Assembly (NCBI GenBank): GCA_963920525.1
Contig: OY986440.1
Location: 18,938,023-19,002,022, forward strand
Direction of reading: 5' to 3'
Source of the DNA: Dichetophora obliterata
Taxonomy: Eukaryota; Arthropoda; Insecta; Diptera; Sciomyzidae
Length of the DNA stretch: 64,000 nt
Of the stretch, positions 1-48,200 are shown piece by piece (positions within the stretch are counted from its first letter, which is position 1; every line of letters begins with the position of its first letter). The position numbers and the translations under genes are program-made. Below the pieces are notes generated by a model, which worked only from the letters and a program-made list of their open reading frames with translations, ran no database searches and had not been told where the DNA came from.

Positions 1-948
1 TATACAGGGTGTCTCGCGATAGAGTGCAACTATGTAAAGAGGAGGTCAAAGGTGTTGTTGAGTTGAGCAAAAAATCTTATGGGAGGGGGGTCTATTTTCG
101 CACCCATTAGGAGTTACGGGGTTAATTAGTATTTCATGACTCTGATTCATAACCTTTCTAAAAGTGTATCAACGAACCCACACCACGTATTCATTCCCGA
201 GCTGCGCTGTGTGCAAATGAAATCAATCCGTTGAAACTACTAAATTTTCACATTGAGCACAATTTTCTCTGAACAATTTTGCGTAATCAATCAAAATTTT
301 TATATAGCATTAAATTTATGATTTCTTTAATTTTCTTCCCAATGACATCAAAATTTTAAACATATCTTTAAAAATAACAAAGTTGGTTCTACTTCAAAAA
401 TTTCACTAAATTGAAAATCAAATAATATTAACTTCTTATGAATATGGGTCCTTTTATTATTTTCCCACCCAGCACAAAACTTTCGAACCTATAGCAAGGT
501 AGTGTTTTTTTTTCTTATCTTAAGTTGCATTTCTTGTAAACAATGTTTTGTCCAATTTTTTCAAGAACTAGAAATCTAAGCGGAAACTGTTGTTTTGCCA
601 AGTATTTATCATTTATCGAGGTGCTTTTGTGTTTATTTTTCATACTTTTGTGTTCAATTGTTAAAAATGATAACTTTTTATTTCAATCAACAGGAAGTTT
701 TTGTTTTTTCTTTTTTATCTTGCAACATTTTAAATTTCCAAGAAAAACGTGTGCTCTGAACAACAACTGATTAATTTTTATTAAATAAAAACAAACTCTT
801 GTGCACACAATTTTTATATTGTTTTTATTTGTTTTAGTTAACAGCTAAAAAGCTATAAAATAAGTCGTAAGAATGTATTTAAGGTTTTTTATGATATTAA
901 TTTAACAAATTTTTTAAAATATTTTTTTCTTTCTTTCTTTCTTTGCAG
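1..948. other. Upstream region of Gfat1, no gene recognised
   Basis: AT-rich sequence with no convincing coding region; the short reading frame at 543-770 is low-complexity Phe/Leu/Cys translation. It presumably contains 5' intron or promoter sequence of Gfat1, since 941-948 is a splice acceptor. Confidence 0.4.
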
Positions 949-35271
<34,323 letters not shown>

Positions 35272-35457
35272 AGACAGACACAGTGGACTCTGCACAATTA
35301 ATCTTTTTTCGTGTCTTCTTTAAGAGTTAAATTAAATTTTTTTTCTCCTATATATATGTACATACTCTTCACATATATACTCTATGTCTCCTTTTTCTTA
35401 TTTTTATAAATATTTTATTTCAAGCTGTTTTCATAGGCTTAATATCGCGCAAGTATA

Positions 35458-35463
35458 AATAAA
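35458..35463 (+). terminator. Polyadenylation signal of Gfat1
   Basis: AATAAA 187 bases after the Gfat1 stop codon, in an AT-rich 3' UTR. It is the first canonical hexamer downstream of the stop that I see. Confidence 0.55.
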
Positions 35464-35869
35464 ACGTTATATTATTTGAAACTTTTCGACACCCAGCAAA
35501 GCATTAAAATCTTAAATATATGTATTCCATTACTTATTTAATAAAAAAAACCTTTTGAAAATGTTAAATTTGCCACAATATCAAGTCTTTTTGTCTATTT
35601 TGTGACTTTTTTACTGTTTGTACTTGTATTTTGATTGTTTATTACAAATAGTTGTTTTATTTTTTGCAATGACTACACAATAAATCTCATTAAATAAGTG
35701 TTTAACTTTATGTATTTGTATTGAAGAACTTTTAAAATATTGCCGAACGTATGAATTACATGAGGTTATGTTATTTTACCTTGGCTTTAAATAAAAAAAT
35801 ATTCACGAGAAAGAATAGAACTGTCAAGTTTGTTGGATTATATACATATTTATACATTTTTAGCTTTAG

Positions 35870-36470
35870 TAACAACAAAGTTACTGCAATTCTTCCAAAG
35901 TCATAAAAAATTACCTTGCTTGACCTACTGTGGCCACTCCTCAATAATTGGTCGACAGCTTTTACCATCCTAAAGCTACATACCAAATTTCAAGCACATA
36001 ACCCCAACAACAATATTGCAACTTTAATAAAGCAATAGGAAGTGACCTTTTGCTTCTAACTTCACAAAGCTACATACCAAATTTCAAGCACATAACCCCA
36101 ACAACAACATTGCAACTTTTATAAAGCAATAGGAAGTGACCTTTTGCTTTTGACTTCACAAAGTTGTATGTCAAATTTCAAGAACACAACCCCAACAACA
36201 ACATTATTGCAACTTTTATAAAGTAATAGGAAGTGACCTTGCTTGACTTTTTGCTTTTACCATCCCAAAGCTACATACCAAATTTCAACTCCATAACAAC
36301 AACAAAGTTATTGCAACTTTTATAAAGCAATAGAAAATTACCTTGGCCTTTTGCTGCCACGCCCCAATAGTTTTCCGACAGCTTTTCCCATCCCAAGGCG
36401 ACATACCACATTTCAACACCATAACCCCAACAACAACAAAGTTATTGCAATTCTTCCACAGCCGCCAAAA
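35870..36470. repeat. 94-bp tandem satellite downstream of Gfat1
   Basis: Units start at 35972, 36066, 36160 and 36267, with partial ones before and after (AAAGCTACATACCAAATTTC, ACCCCAACAACAACATTGCA). The first two units are nearly identical and outer units are more diverged. Confidence 0.85.
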
Positions 36471-37121
36471 AGTCCCCGACGCGATATGTAGCGATAAATA
36501 GTAAAAAAAAAATTCAAAATCTCTGAAAACACCAGGCGAACATAATCCAGCAGCAGCAATTCTTATTAAAAACTAGCCGCGGGTGTCCGAGCTAATGCTG
36601 ATGCCTAAAAGTATGCTGATATATTTTGATTCTCAGATGTCGGAGAAGGACGATTCATGCTATTTGAGCATTCTGTTTAATTTTTTAAATTACTTATTTC
36701 GATTTTTCGCCACAAAATCCAAACTATACCAAAATCCAAAGCACCAAAATGCTGGCAACTTAATTTACCTTAACATTGGTAAAAAGTTTAACAAAAAGGC
36801 GTTTTGCTCTATCTCTTCTAGTTTAAGAGATATAGCTGTTTAAACATTGTGTTGAATTTTTTAAATTACTTTTTTCGATTTTTCACCATAAATTCCAAAC
36901 CGTATGTCGGAAAAGTACGACTCATGAACCAAAATGTTTGTTATTACTCTAGGCACAAAACCTTAGAATAATTTTTAAAGTAGCGTAACTGGAATTTATT
37001 TTTTTTTCAAGTAGGTCGCTTGAAAATCCAAACCATCAAATCCAAACGGTCGCCTTAAAATGCAAACCATATGTCGGACAAAAACGATTCATGCACCAAA
37101 ATAAGCGTCGTCAGAAGCTTA

Positions 37122-37420
37122 GTCCCGGTTTATACTCGTCAAGACTTGACGGTCAAGTCTTGCGTTCGGTGGAGCGGGAATCGTAACAAAAGGGAAAGAA
37201 AGAAATTGACCGTACCGTCAATTCTTGGGCAATTCGTTTTGTGTTCGTTCGTTGTCCCGCTATTTTCAATTTTATTTCGGCGTCATCAGTACAAACTTGA
37301 GAAGAAAAAGGGAGGAGTGAAAGAAACAATTGACCGTCAACTCTTGACGAGTGTAAATTGAATCGTCAAGTTTAAAATGCAAAACTTGAACGTCAAGTCT
37401 TGACGAGTATAAACCGGGAC
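37122..37420. mobile_element. Harbinger-type MITE, TTA target site
   Basis: 299 bp with perfect inverted ends of 30 bp starting GTCCCGGTTTATACTCGTCA, similarity continuing to about 44 bp, flanked by TTA (37119-37121, 37421-37423). Internal short repeats of the CGTCAAGTCTTG word. No ORF. The near-perfect ends suggest recent activity. Confidence 0.85.
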
Positions 37421-37469
37421 TTAAAACCAAAGAGTAGTAAAGACATGGCAGAATTAGAGAAGGTATATG

Positions 37470-37915
37470 CATAATTCCAAATGCAATGTAGCTAAAAAAT
37501 TTAGCTTTAAGTTAAATAATTTCTTAAATACATTGTACCTTTGTGCAAGAACTAAAAGAAATTTATAGGTAAAGGTCATATAAAAATATTATCATAATTT
37601 AAATAGCTTGAAATTGGTAAATTTATGTAATTTACCAAATCCAATGTAGTTAAAAAATTTTGCTTTAAATTAAAAAAAATTCCTAAATTCATAGTACCTG
37701 GAAATTGGTAAAAATTTAGCTTCAAATGAAAAAATTTACTGAATTCATAGTATCTGGAAATTGGTAAAAAATGTAGCTTAAAATTAAAAAATTTCTTACC
37801 TGCAAGAATTAAAATAAATTTATAGGTAAAGGGGGGCATAAAAATGTTCTCATCATTTAAAAAGATTGAAATTGGTAAATTCATTCAATTTACCAAATCC
37901 AATCTAGCTAAAAAA
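37470..37915. repeat. Nested tandem repeats (about 56 bp within about 257 bp)
   Basis: GGAAATTGGTAAAAA.TTTAGCTT units of about 56 bp sit between two longer copies of GCAAGAA.TAAAA.AAATTTATAGGTAAAGG (near 37546 and 37803). Confidence 0.75.
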
Positions 37916-37999
37916 TGTAAATATTCATATGAGTGCAAGATTCTTATAGGAAACAAAAAAAAGTCATACCAAAGCGAAAAGAAACAATAGCAAACTATT

Positions 38000-40080
38000 T
38001 TCTTTTCGCTTCATCACACGCTTTCTATTTTCTATTCTTCGCACTCATACAGCTCATACATCGCTAAGCGTCGCAACCAGAAAGCTACGTCAGCTAAGCA
38101 GAGCTGAGCAAAGTCAGCCGAAAAATTTCAATTTTATTTTCCTTCACATCCACTTTCGCTCAATCCTCACTGATTACAAATGTCTGCACAAACGCAACTG
38201 TGCAGAACTGACAACTCTTTACTACTCTTTGGTACAGATTTCAAAGACAATTTTTTATATGACCCATTTGACCGATTTGGACAGTTATCATCTCACAGCA
38301 ATTAGATGGCATTATATATATATAAGATTTTGTACTAAAACAACTCGGTTTTGTTTGAGCGCGCGTCAATTATGGACACCAGTAAATAGAAAATAAGCTA
38401 TATTTTACAGTACTTCATTACTTTAAATATATAGTACTAAAAACGGCTGAGAGTATATCCTAACTTCGGCGCATTCGAAGAAAATCTCTCACTAGTTGAC
38501 TAATAAATTGAACTGAAATATTGAAGATTTGCTTTTAATTTATACCTAATACTAGTCGTTTCTGAATTCCACGCAGGCGTTTACAAGAACTGCCAACTTT
38601 TTGTAGCAATTATTGTTACTAGACCATTTAAAATAGTTTTTCATTCCATAAATTATATATTTTTATTACAGTATTAATTGGTTAAACTTATGATGCCTAT
38701 TTACATGTTAATGTAAGTTCAACAATTACTTATTATAGCTTATTTGTGCTTATTAGTCATAAACGTTTAAATACTTTTTTCCTTTCATGCTTTTTGCATT
38801 AAGAATCACTTAAAATTTTATTCACATTAAAAAAAGGTTCTTCAAACTAATGAAGGTATTAAATAGAAACACAATAATGTATAAAGTGAATTTTTTTTAA
38901 ATTATAGTTAAAAATAAAAAGCTTCAATTAAAAAAAAATAGTATTTATGCATACAATTGTTTTCCACATTAAATCACAATAATTTTAAAACTCAAGCTTT
39001 TTCTCGTACATCTCGTTTCTTGTCTTATTTATATTTTTCTTTTTGAATTTACGCAAAGTTTTAATAACAAAACACCAGGTCGCGTTAACTATTTTGCAAC
39101 TCCCAAACTAATTTTTTACATATGACTTTAAGTGTGAGTCCAAAGAGAGTCACTAGCACAAAATTACTAGAAAGTTTGCGCTTTACACAATTGGGCTAAA
39201 AAACGATTTGATCATCCAAAAAGTATTTTCGCAATGTCTATTAAACAAGTGGTCATCTTGTATTTTTGAAAACAATTTTGATATATTTTCCTATAGCTAA
39301 TTAAAAACAAATAAAAATAAGTATGCATGCTTTTTCATTAATAGTTTTAATATATATTTCGATAATTAATTAAAAACAAATAAAAATAAGTATTAATAAT
39401 TCATTTACGTTTGCGTTTTAAGCTTTCCTTTTTAAATATTTTTTTAATAAATTTCACTCGACCTTAATTCTTTAGTTAAAAAAAAACATTTCATCATGCT
39501 AATATCTACACTTGTTTGTGTTTTTCACGTTTGTTTGTTATAATAAGTTTCTGAACTATTTATGTTCAATAAATAAAAATTTATGATGTACTGTACTTAT
39601 TTGGCAACTAATATTTAAAATAATTTTATCTTTTATTAAGTATTTTTATTAATAAATTAAGACTAAACACAATATATCATATTAAAAAAAAAAAACAATT
39701 CATGAAAGTAATTTTTAATTTACAGAAAAGGTAATTAAAATAAATTTTTAAGACCTTTTGAATTTTAAGCCAATTCCAAATTACTTGTTTTTGATTAATC
39801 TGGTTGTATAAAAAAAAATCATTTATATATTTAATGCATCCAATCATTTTTACTTTCCCGCCATTGCGTTCTTTACGGTCATGTTAAGAAAAAATGTTTT
39901 CCAAAATATTGGAAAATTATTATTTGATGGAGTGTATTTTTTTTTTTTAATATCTAGAATTATGTGTTGAAGAATAATTCATTTTGTATTGGAGGGTAAT
40001 GTCCAAAGAAAAAATTTTGTATTGGAATTAATATACGTAGTAAGAATGTAAAATCAAAATAAATGTTCTAAATTAAAATT
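38000..40080. other. AT-rich spacer between Gfat1 and 4E-T
   Basis: No ORF, RNA gene or transposon end recognised; scattered poly-A/T and short AAAACAAATAAAAATAAGTA duplications near 39305 and 39375. Confidence 0.4.
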
Positions 40081-40089
40081 AAAAATTTC

Positions 40090-41790
40090 ACTGCATATGA
40101 AAAATTATGGTATTGTAATAATAATGAAAGTAATACTTAAGTGCGCGCTCTTGACCCAGTATATAATATAATTAATAGTTTATGAATAGGATGACAAAAA
40201 TAATTTTAATTTATAATTGGAAAATAAATAATTTTAATTTATTTTCCAGTTCGACATAGTCTTTTAACAAACTGATTTCTTCTCTGTTAAATAACTGGTT
40301 GTTATGGCAAAAGCACGTTATTACCTACAGACACAGTGCTATTAGAAGAATTAAAAGTTATATTCAGAACTATCGGGAATAATTTTTTACGCGAAATCGA
40401 AAAAGGGAGTTTTAATTTTTAAGATAAAGCTAAAGAAGATTTTGAAGATTTTTAATACAAATTTGTTGATAAACCGTTGATGAACAAAACTGCATTAATA
40501 ATTTTCAAAATTTTCTTGAACTTAATCTTAAAAATGAAAACTCCCTTTTTCGAATCAGCGTGAAAAAATATAGGCCTGAAAAGTCCGCGAAAGGCCTGAT
40601 TATTTATGGAAAATGATGAGATTTTCATAAATTTAATTAATTAAAATAAATAGGTTAATAATCCGGAAGTGGAGAGTAAAAAGGAATTAAAAATTTTATT
40701 ATATATAGGAAATGATGGAATTGTAACAATAATGAAAGTAATAAGAAAATGAGTGCTCATGCTTGGTCCATCAATAGTGCAATAATATAAATAGTTTAAA
40801 AATAGGAAAACAATTAAAAACGTTTTAAAATTTGACAGCCATCTGCTCTGTTAAAAACTGGTTAGACGTTGCAGTGCTTCAAGAAGAATTATTAGTTTAT
40901 TTATGGAAAATTACACGATTTTAAAAAAAACTTCTAATTAAAAACAAAACTAAACAATTTAATATTCCGGAAGTAGAGAATATGGAAACTTATGGAATTT
41001 TAACAAGAAATCAAGTAATACGAAAGTTTGCGCGCATGATTGGACCGCCAATAATATTACATGATAGTTTATAAAAAGAACAACAGTTAAAAACATATTT
41101 AAATTCGTCAAGTCTTTAATGAAACCAACTTTTGCTGTTGAAAAGTTGGTTGTTGTAGTAAAATCACGTTATTATCTATACTTTATAGTGCTTCGAGTAG
41201 AATTAAGCTAATTTTATTAAAAATTGAGGAATTTTAAGAAGATTTTAAAAAGATGAAAAAATTGTGGAATTGTAACAATAATGAAAGTAATACAAAAGTG
41301 GCCGCTCGTGTTTGGCTCATCAATAATATAACAATATTAATAGTTTATAAATAGGATGGCAAGTAAAAACATTTTTCAATTCGACGAAGTCTTTTATGAA
41401 ACTGGTTGCTTCACAGTGCTTCTAAAAGAATAAAAAACGAAATATTTTTTTATTCCGCAAGTGAAAAAATTCCTTCTGAAAAGGAATTACTATCATTATG
41501 TGGAAAATTATGAGATTGTAATAATAATGAAAGTATTGCCAAGGTGCGCGCTCGTGCTTGTCTCACCAATAGTATAACATAAATAAGGGTTTATAAATAA
41601 GATTATATTAAAATATTTTCAAGTTCACCATAGTCTTTTAGCAAATTGATTTCTTCTGATTATTTATGGAAAATTATGGAAAACTACTGTAATAACTCAG
41701 ACTTCAAGAAAGTACTAAAATGGCAGCGCGTGCTTGGTCAATAGTATACAAAAATTAGTTCATAAATAATGAACAGCTTAAGTTAGGAAC
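40090..41790. repeat. Decayed array of about six related units
   Basis: Each unit contains, in order, GGAAAATTATGG, ATTGTAACAATAATGAAAGT, AATAC..AAGTG.GCGCTCGTG, CTTGG.CCA.CAATAGTATAA, TAGTTTATAAATAGGATG and AGTCTTTTA..AAACTG. Starts near 40098, 40705, 40983, 41262, 41500 and 41660; spacing is irregular. No coding. Confidence 0.7.
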
Positions 41791-41981
41791 TGATTGAATT
41801 TTTAAATAGTTTCAGCTTTTAGCACAAACGCTGTTCCATATGAATAAGAAAGTGCATATCACAACAACCAGTTCTGTTGGAAGAGAAATCAGTTTCTACA
41901 GCATGATGTCGAAATTGAAAATGCTTTTAACTGCACCAAAACCACCAAACCAACCACCAAGCACAATCTGCCACATAAGTA

Positions 41982-41987
41982 TTTATT
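41982..41987 (-). terminator. Possible polyadenylation signal of 4E-T
   Basis: Minus-strand AATAAA about 230 bases beyond the 4E-T stop codon. Confidence 0.4.
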
Positions 41988-42216
41988 TCATTAGGTTTTC
42001 GTTATTTTATCATCCTTATCACTATTCATGAATAATATTTTCAATGTTGATTTTCCAAATGTTGGAATTTGAACAAATTATAATTAATTTGTCTACATTT
42101 TGATTTGATTGATTGCATTAAATTGTAAATAAAAAAGTAACTCAGAAAAGGGCCCAGTACATTTAAGAATTTTTTTATAATAAATTAAGATCATAACTTA
42201 TGCTCCCGATTTGTCA

Positions 42217-45200
42217 CTAGTTGTGCACAGCTGTTGAGGAATGTTGGATACTTCGTTCAAATTCTTCCAGACTTAGTGCTTGGTTCATATTTAACAGGGG
42301 AAGCTTGCCTGCTGATGCTTGAGCAAGTAATTCGGGCGAAAACCATTGAGCCAATTGGTTGCTGGTTGGCGATAAGCCACCATCGCGCTGATAATTAATA
42401 ATTCCACTTGTATTTCCTGTCGTTGTATTGCCACCAATACTAGATTGAGGTTGATTCGATCCAATCAGTCCTACTGTTATGGTTATCAAAGAATTTATCT
42501 ATTAAAGAGCTCGAAGTTATGGAAATAATGTGATATTTACTGGTTCTGTTAAGATGTTGTTGTTGATGGTGTAGATGATGCAATTGAATTTGTTGAGCCC
42601 GCTGTAATGCTGCTGCTCTCTGTTGTTGCTGTTGTTGTTGTTGTTGTTGCTGCTGTTGCTGTTGGAACAAATGCTGCTGTACATGCGTTATTATGTTTGG
42701 TTGCGTTGGAGGTTGTTGCTGTTGTGCCAAAGCAAAAGATTGCTGTTGTTGTTGTTGTATATGTTGAAGAGCAGGGTTAATTTTTAATTTTTGCTGTTGC
42801 TGTACTTGCTGAAACTCTAACTTAGATGCAAAAGTCATGGGCGGCATTTGTTGTTTTTGCTGTTGTGACTGAACCGGCCCCTTTAAAATTGGTCTTCCTG
42901 TTAAATGAAAACCAAGCAAACTTTTAAAAGCAAAAAGAAAAAATATGCTGCATAAATCTCTTACCGATTGGCTTGTGTAGAGAAGCAATTTGGCCTAGTA
43001 GTGGAGGTGGTTGCCACTTATGTTGTTGCTGATTGGTACGCAGCCGTTGAGCCTGTTGCGATGTATGAATAGCAGGATGTTGTTGCTGCTGCTGTTGTTG
43101 AAGACTATGCTGGTGAGTTAATTGCTGGCCACTGATGCCCAATTGAACTTGTTGCTGTTGCGGATGATTACCGCCGCCTAGTATCATTCGTGGTTGTTGA
43201 GATGCCTGCTGTTGTTGTGGTCCCATATTTTGGTTAATAACTTGTGGCTGTTGCTGGTGTGATTGCATTAATTGTTGATTTATTAGAGCGGACTGAAGGG
43301 TTTTCTTTCCAATTTGGTGATGATTTTGTGACTGCTGACGTGAAGGAGGCAATGCCGTGGATGTTTGTAATTGATTAGCTGCTTGTTGATGCTGAGTGTT
43401 GGCGCTAGAAGCAGAGCTATCTTTTTCGGCAGTCATTTTTCTTAGCACTGATGTTGGTGTGAATGCGAGTGGAGTTGGTGAATTAATATGTCGCTGCTGA
43501 TGTTGCTGAATTTGATGAGAATGGTGAGATTGGTTAGGCTGCTGCTGTGGTGACGTTTGCAAGGCCTTCGGGGACTGGCAAACTGACTGGCGCATTGACA
43601 AACCACTTGGAGCCTGTAATTGATGTTGATGTAAGGTCTTCTGTATTATTTCCATTTCAAGTGGATGTTGTGGACCCGGCATAATTGTATTTGGAAGCGT
43701 TTGATGCTTTTGTAACTCTTGACGTCTTCTAAAATTTTCCTGTTCTTCTAATTTTTTCTTTAATAAAGCATTTTGCATTATATTTTGGGTATGGAATTGT
43801 ATGTCTCGTGGACTCGGTATTCCTGTGTGTATATAGAGTCAAATGTAGAAGAAATAATATAATTTAAAAATTTTTTTTTTATTATTAAAATAAAAGTTAA
43901 AAAGTATTATAAAAAGTATTAAGTATTTTTATTATTAAAAGAAAAGTTAAAAATAAATATATATATATTACAAGCTGCAAAACCCGCGCTGTTTTCTCTG
44001 AATGCTTTAAGGAAAATTTTAATTATAACTTGTTGTTTAGTGTTATTCTTATTTTTGTTCACATTTTGGTAAAGGATTCGATAGCATTTCTTTTATTTGA
44101 CCAAAAAATCACCGAATCACCGAAAAATTCAATTATTGCTTAGAGCTGCAACAAAATAATCAACAATTTTTGCAAGCTCATTTCTAATATAATTTGTTCT
44201 AGCAAATTCGATCAAGTCGTATTCGATTCAGAAAAAAAATACCAAACATTTTTTGAGCTGATTTCACGAATTCCGAGCCAACTGAAAGAAAATATCGATG
44301 TTAAGTAAATAAAAACGTAATATTAAGAAAATAGCTTAGCAACAGGCTGTTAGCAGTGAAAAAAAGACGCATTAGGCTTATTAGAATTTGCTTTAGTTGA
44401 GTATTCCATGAGGTTGAATTCAATTTTGTCTACCTATTTAAAATATCGCTACCTTAATATAGAAAGGCCCTAACTCACTTTTTGTTACTTTACAGGAGAT
44501 GGAAAAAACCTTTATTAATAATTATAACTTTGCGGGCCCGAATATTCTTGAAATGGATTTTTTATTTAAGACACTAACCAATTCAATGCTGTAGCAATAT
44601 TTTTGCAGCAATTTTTTTTCTATAGCAATTTTTTTGCAAAAACCTGTAAAAAAATTTATTTTGAAAAAAATGAGTTAGGGCCTTTCTATATTAAGGTAGC
44701 GATATATGTTTGTAATAAGAATATAGTATATTTAAACTTTAATTAGATTGCTTTCGATTTATTAGATATGCCATTTGTTAACGAAAAAAAAGTTTTTCTT
44801 AGTTGGAAAATACAATTTTTGTTCTAAAAGCTCACGCGACATATGTGTAAGACAAATAAAGTAAAAGAATATCGTACCTTGTTGTATATTAAAAGCATCA
44901 ATACGAGCTTTTTCAGAATCCTGTGTAATGAACGTTGGAACTGTTGAATATGACGATTCGTTTTGTGGCTGCTGCAGCGTATTTTGCTGTATAAGACGCT
45001 GTTGCTGTTGTTTAAATTGGTGGTGATGAATGAACTTATTGATATCCTCACACTTTGGTATATGCAATGAAGGCAACATATTTTGTGCAATTTCATGATG
45101 TAGCATGGATAAAGAAGAATTTGTGTTAAGCCCAAGTTGTGGCTGCTCCGGATTTTGTTGCTGCAATCCACCACTTAAATGTGACTGCTGTTGCATTTCT

Positions 45201-48200
45201 AGAACATTTGCTGAACCTAGTTGTTCCAACAGCCTTTTGAATGCCTCCGTATCTTGCGGTGTCAAAGAAACTGCAGTGGAAGTCTGAGAAGACGACGAAG
45301 ATTGCTCTGGTAATTTGACAATATCCCGTATGTTTTGTTCGTTAAAAATAGTTTCTGTTTTTTCAACATTTGCAGATTGTTCTGTAGCTGATCGAATTTT
45401 ACGCATGCTGGCTTCCAACTCCTCAACACTTGGTATACTACCTACTTAAAAAGTAATTTTAAATGTTATCAGAATAGTTAAAATTAAAATCGATATTCTG
45501 ACACTTCTGATTGTATCTTATCTTAGTAGTGTCATTGATAATGCTTACCATGTGGTTGTGCAACTTCCGATAATGCAGGAGGCGGCAATCTATTTCGTTG
45601 CAAAAACTGCAATAATGTGTTCGTCTGCTTAATATTTTGAGATTCAAATGGAACTGGTGAGCTTAAGGCTTCCGTATCGGAGCTCTTTATATCGTTCGCG
45701 CTCGCATCTTAAAATAACATTTTTAATGATAACAAAATAGTTTTAATCTCTTCTTGTAAATTGTTAGAACTAACCATTAGCTACTTTTTCATCTGATGGT
45801 ATCTTAGTCGGAGTCTTGTTAGCTACATCCGATTGATTATTTTTGTTCACAAACCAACGACTGAATCGGGAATTACTCATGATTTCTTGATCTTCATCGG
45901 CTTTTACTTCAGCTCCCTGCAAAATTATAAAATTAAAAGTATGTTTAAGAGTGGCTTTATTTTTTTTTAAACGATACTTAAAATGTGCACTCTCTACTAT
46001 AAGTGAAGACTCTGTGTTAAGACGTACTCACTAGAGAGCCCAATATCGGAAGGTTTTCTCTCTCCCGGGATCTCGTTTTGGTAATAGATATTTCTGGAAT
46101 ATGCCTATATGTAATCTGTTAATCCTACAAGGAATTTTTAAATCTCCAAATAAAAAAAAATTCTTCTGTATTGAGTATTGAGCAATGTTGAACTCAAAAA
46201 TTAAATTTGTCGACCATTTGGTAAGAACATTTGGACAATTGATCAATATAAGCTCTATCAAAGTCCTTTTAAGGCAGTATAAAGCTTTCAAAGAAGCAAA
46301 ACAACATTTTATACTTTAAATTAAGGATATTGTGAAGTTTATTTTTCTTTTATTCTACCTTATTTATTATCTCTTGGTAATCTAAATAAGTTTTCTGTTA
46401 ATTATTTTTAATTTTTAAAAGATAAGTAAATGTCTTTTTACTTTTTGTCCAAATTAGTCACATTTTGTAAAGTATTTTTTAAATTTTTATAATAATGCAA
46501 TATTTTAATGCCGGGATCCCGAAAGAAAAATCAAATTGACTATTTAGAAAACCATACATTATTGGCTTAGATAATGTTGTTCTTATCGAAGTTATATTTT
46601 TACGTGGAACTTTCAAAAGTTGCCTTATGTCCAATAAGCCAACTAATCTTAAGTGCCCAATCTTTAAATCAAAAAATGCCAAAGCTTATTTTTAATAAAA
46701 ATTACCATTAACGAATGTGTCAGCGGATCCATATTTAAGAACGCATCAAAATTAAACTCGGACATACCGAATTGAAAATTCTTTGTTTTCAACTCATTTT
46801 TGCTAACATCACTTTTTTCATTCGGCTTTAAGTTTTCATCCAATATTTCTCGATCGTTATTATTATCTTTCTTGTCTAAAATTTCGGTTAGCTGTTCAAT
46901 ATCTGTTGGAGGAGTTTCTGTTCTAGCTGTGGTGTTGTTTTTGTTTAGAACATCATTAGACTCAGAGTTGTCCTGATATTCATCATTACTTTGCTGTTCT
47001 TTTGCAATTTGTGACTCCTTTGACTTTGATGATGAGCCTTCACTTAATTTTCGTAGTGAATTCTTATTTAAGCAACCAAATTGTTCTTCGGGTTCATCAA
47101 AACCACGCAGTTCTATCGTGTCATGTTGAGATGTTGGACCACCACTGAACCATTCTGGTTCATCGTTTCGTTCGTTAAAATGATTTCGGCGCGAACGATT
47201 TTGTTGCACTGCATGTTGATCTGTTGCTTGAATAGTGATCGCATTACTCTCATTATCGTTCGAGATATAACGACGCGATCCTCCAGAATTCGGTGCGGTG
47301 TTATTTCTACTTTCAATTTTATCACGATTCTCAACATCGTTGCTCCTTCGATCAAAAGGTCGTCGTTCACCAAAAGTTGATCGCTCACGTTCAGAGAAGC
47401 GAGCAGAAGTTCTTGGCGGCTGCTGGTGGTGACTAGACAATGATTCTTTATCGGCTGAATTAGTATTCCTGTTGTCCTTTTCAGTATTGCGATAATCCCA
47501 ATTGACATCACAATGCAACAGACGTCCACTTCCAATACGTCGTTCACTCACGGAACTGCCTAGGCTGTGGCGGTTATTACCAACAGAATTCAATGTTGCA
47601 GGAGATGCTGCACCGGAGTTATTACCTTCATTACGCTCCGAACGATCCCTTTGGTAATCACCTAAAGTGAACAATTTATGAAAAAAACAACGACTGTAGC
47701 CAATATTAGGAATATTTTAAATAAACTCACTCAGACTTTTTCGCTTCGGAGACAAATAAGCGGTAGAAACCTGCTGGTCGTCAACACGTTGACGTTCGTG
47801 CTCTTTGCCTCTTGTCCGGGCTTGGTAGAGCAAATCTTTGACTGGTGGACCAGCATCGCTTGGCGTTTCAGGCCTTGCACCGGCGCTTGAGGAGGAGCTT
47901 GCAAACGAATTTGAAGCTATTTGTGTAGGAACACCAAAACGTCGTTTGGCAAAAGCTGGCATAAGATGAGCTGACGAAATTGTGCGATGATCGATGTAAC
48001 TCTTTTGATTAGGATGCGTATGTGACCCATACTGAGTGACTGATATATTTTCAGATACCGATAAATTAGATCGCGTGGACGGTGAACGGCGTCCTCGAGT
48101 ACTAACATGAGACACAGAAGTGTTCAAGTTGCTACCGCTACTATTATTTCCTGAAGTACTACTACCTACTCCCGCCTCATTTCCATTTTGTGGATATGAA

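Noticed and set aside
543..770. 75-aa ORF upstream of Gfat1
   Set aside because: Phe/Cys/Leu-rich low-complexity translation of AT-rich DNA; no motif, no splice or promoter context.
40090..41790. CRISPR-like array
   Set aside because: Units are diverged, spacing is irregular and the genome is eukaryotic.
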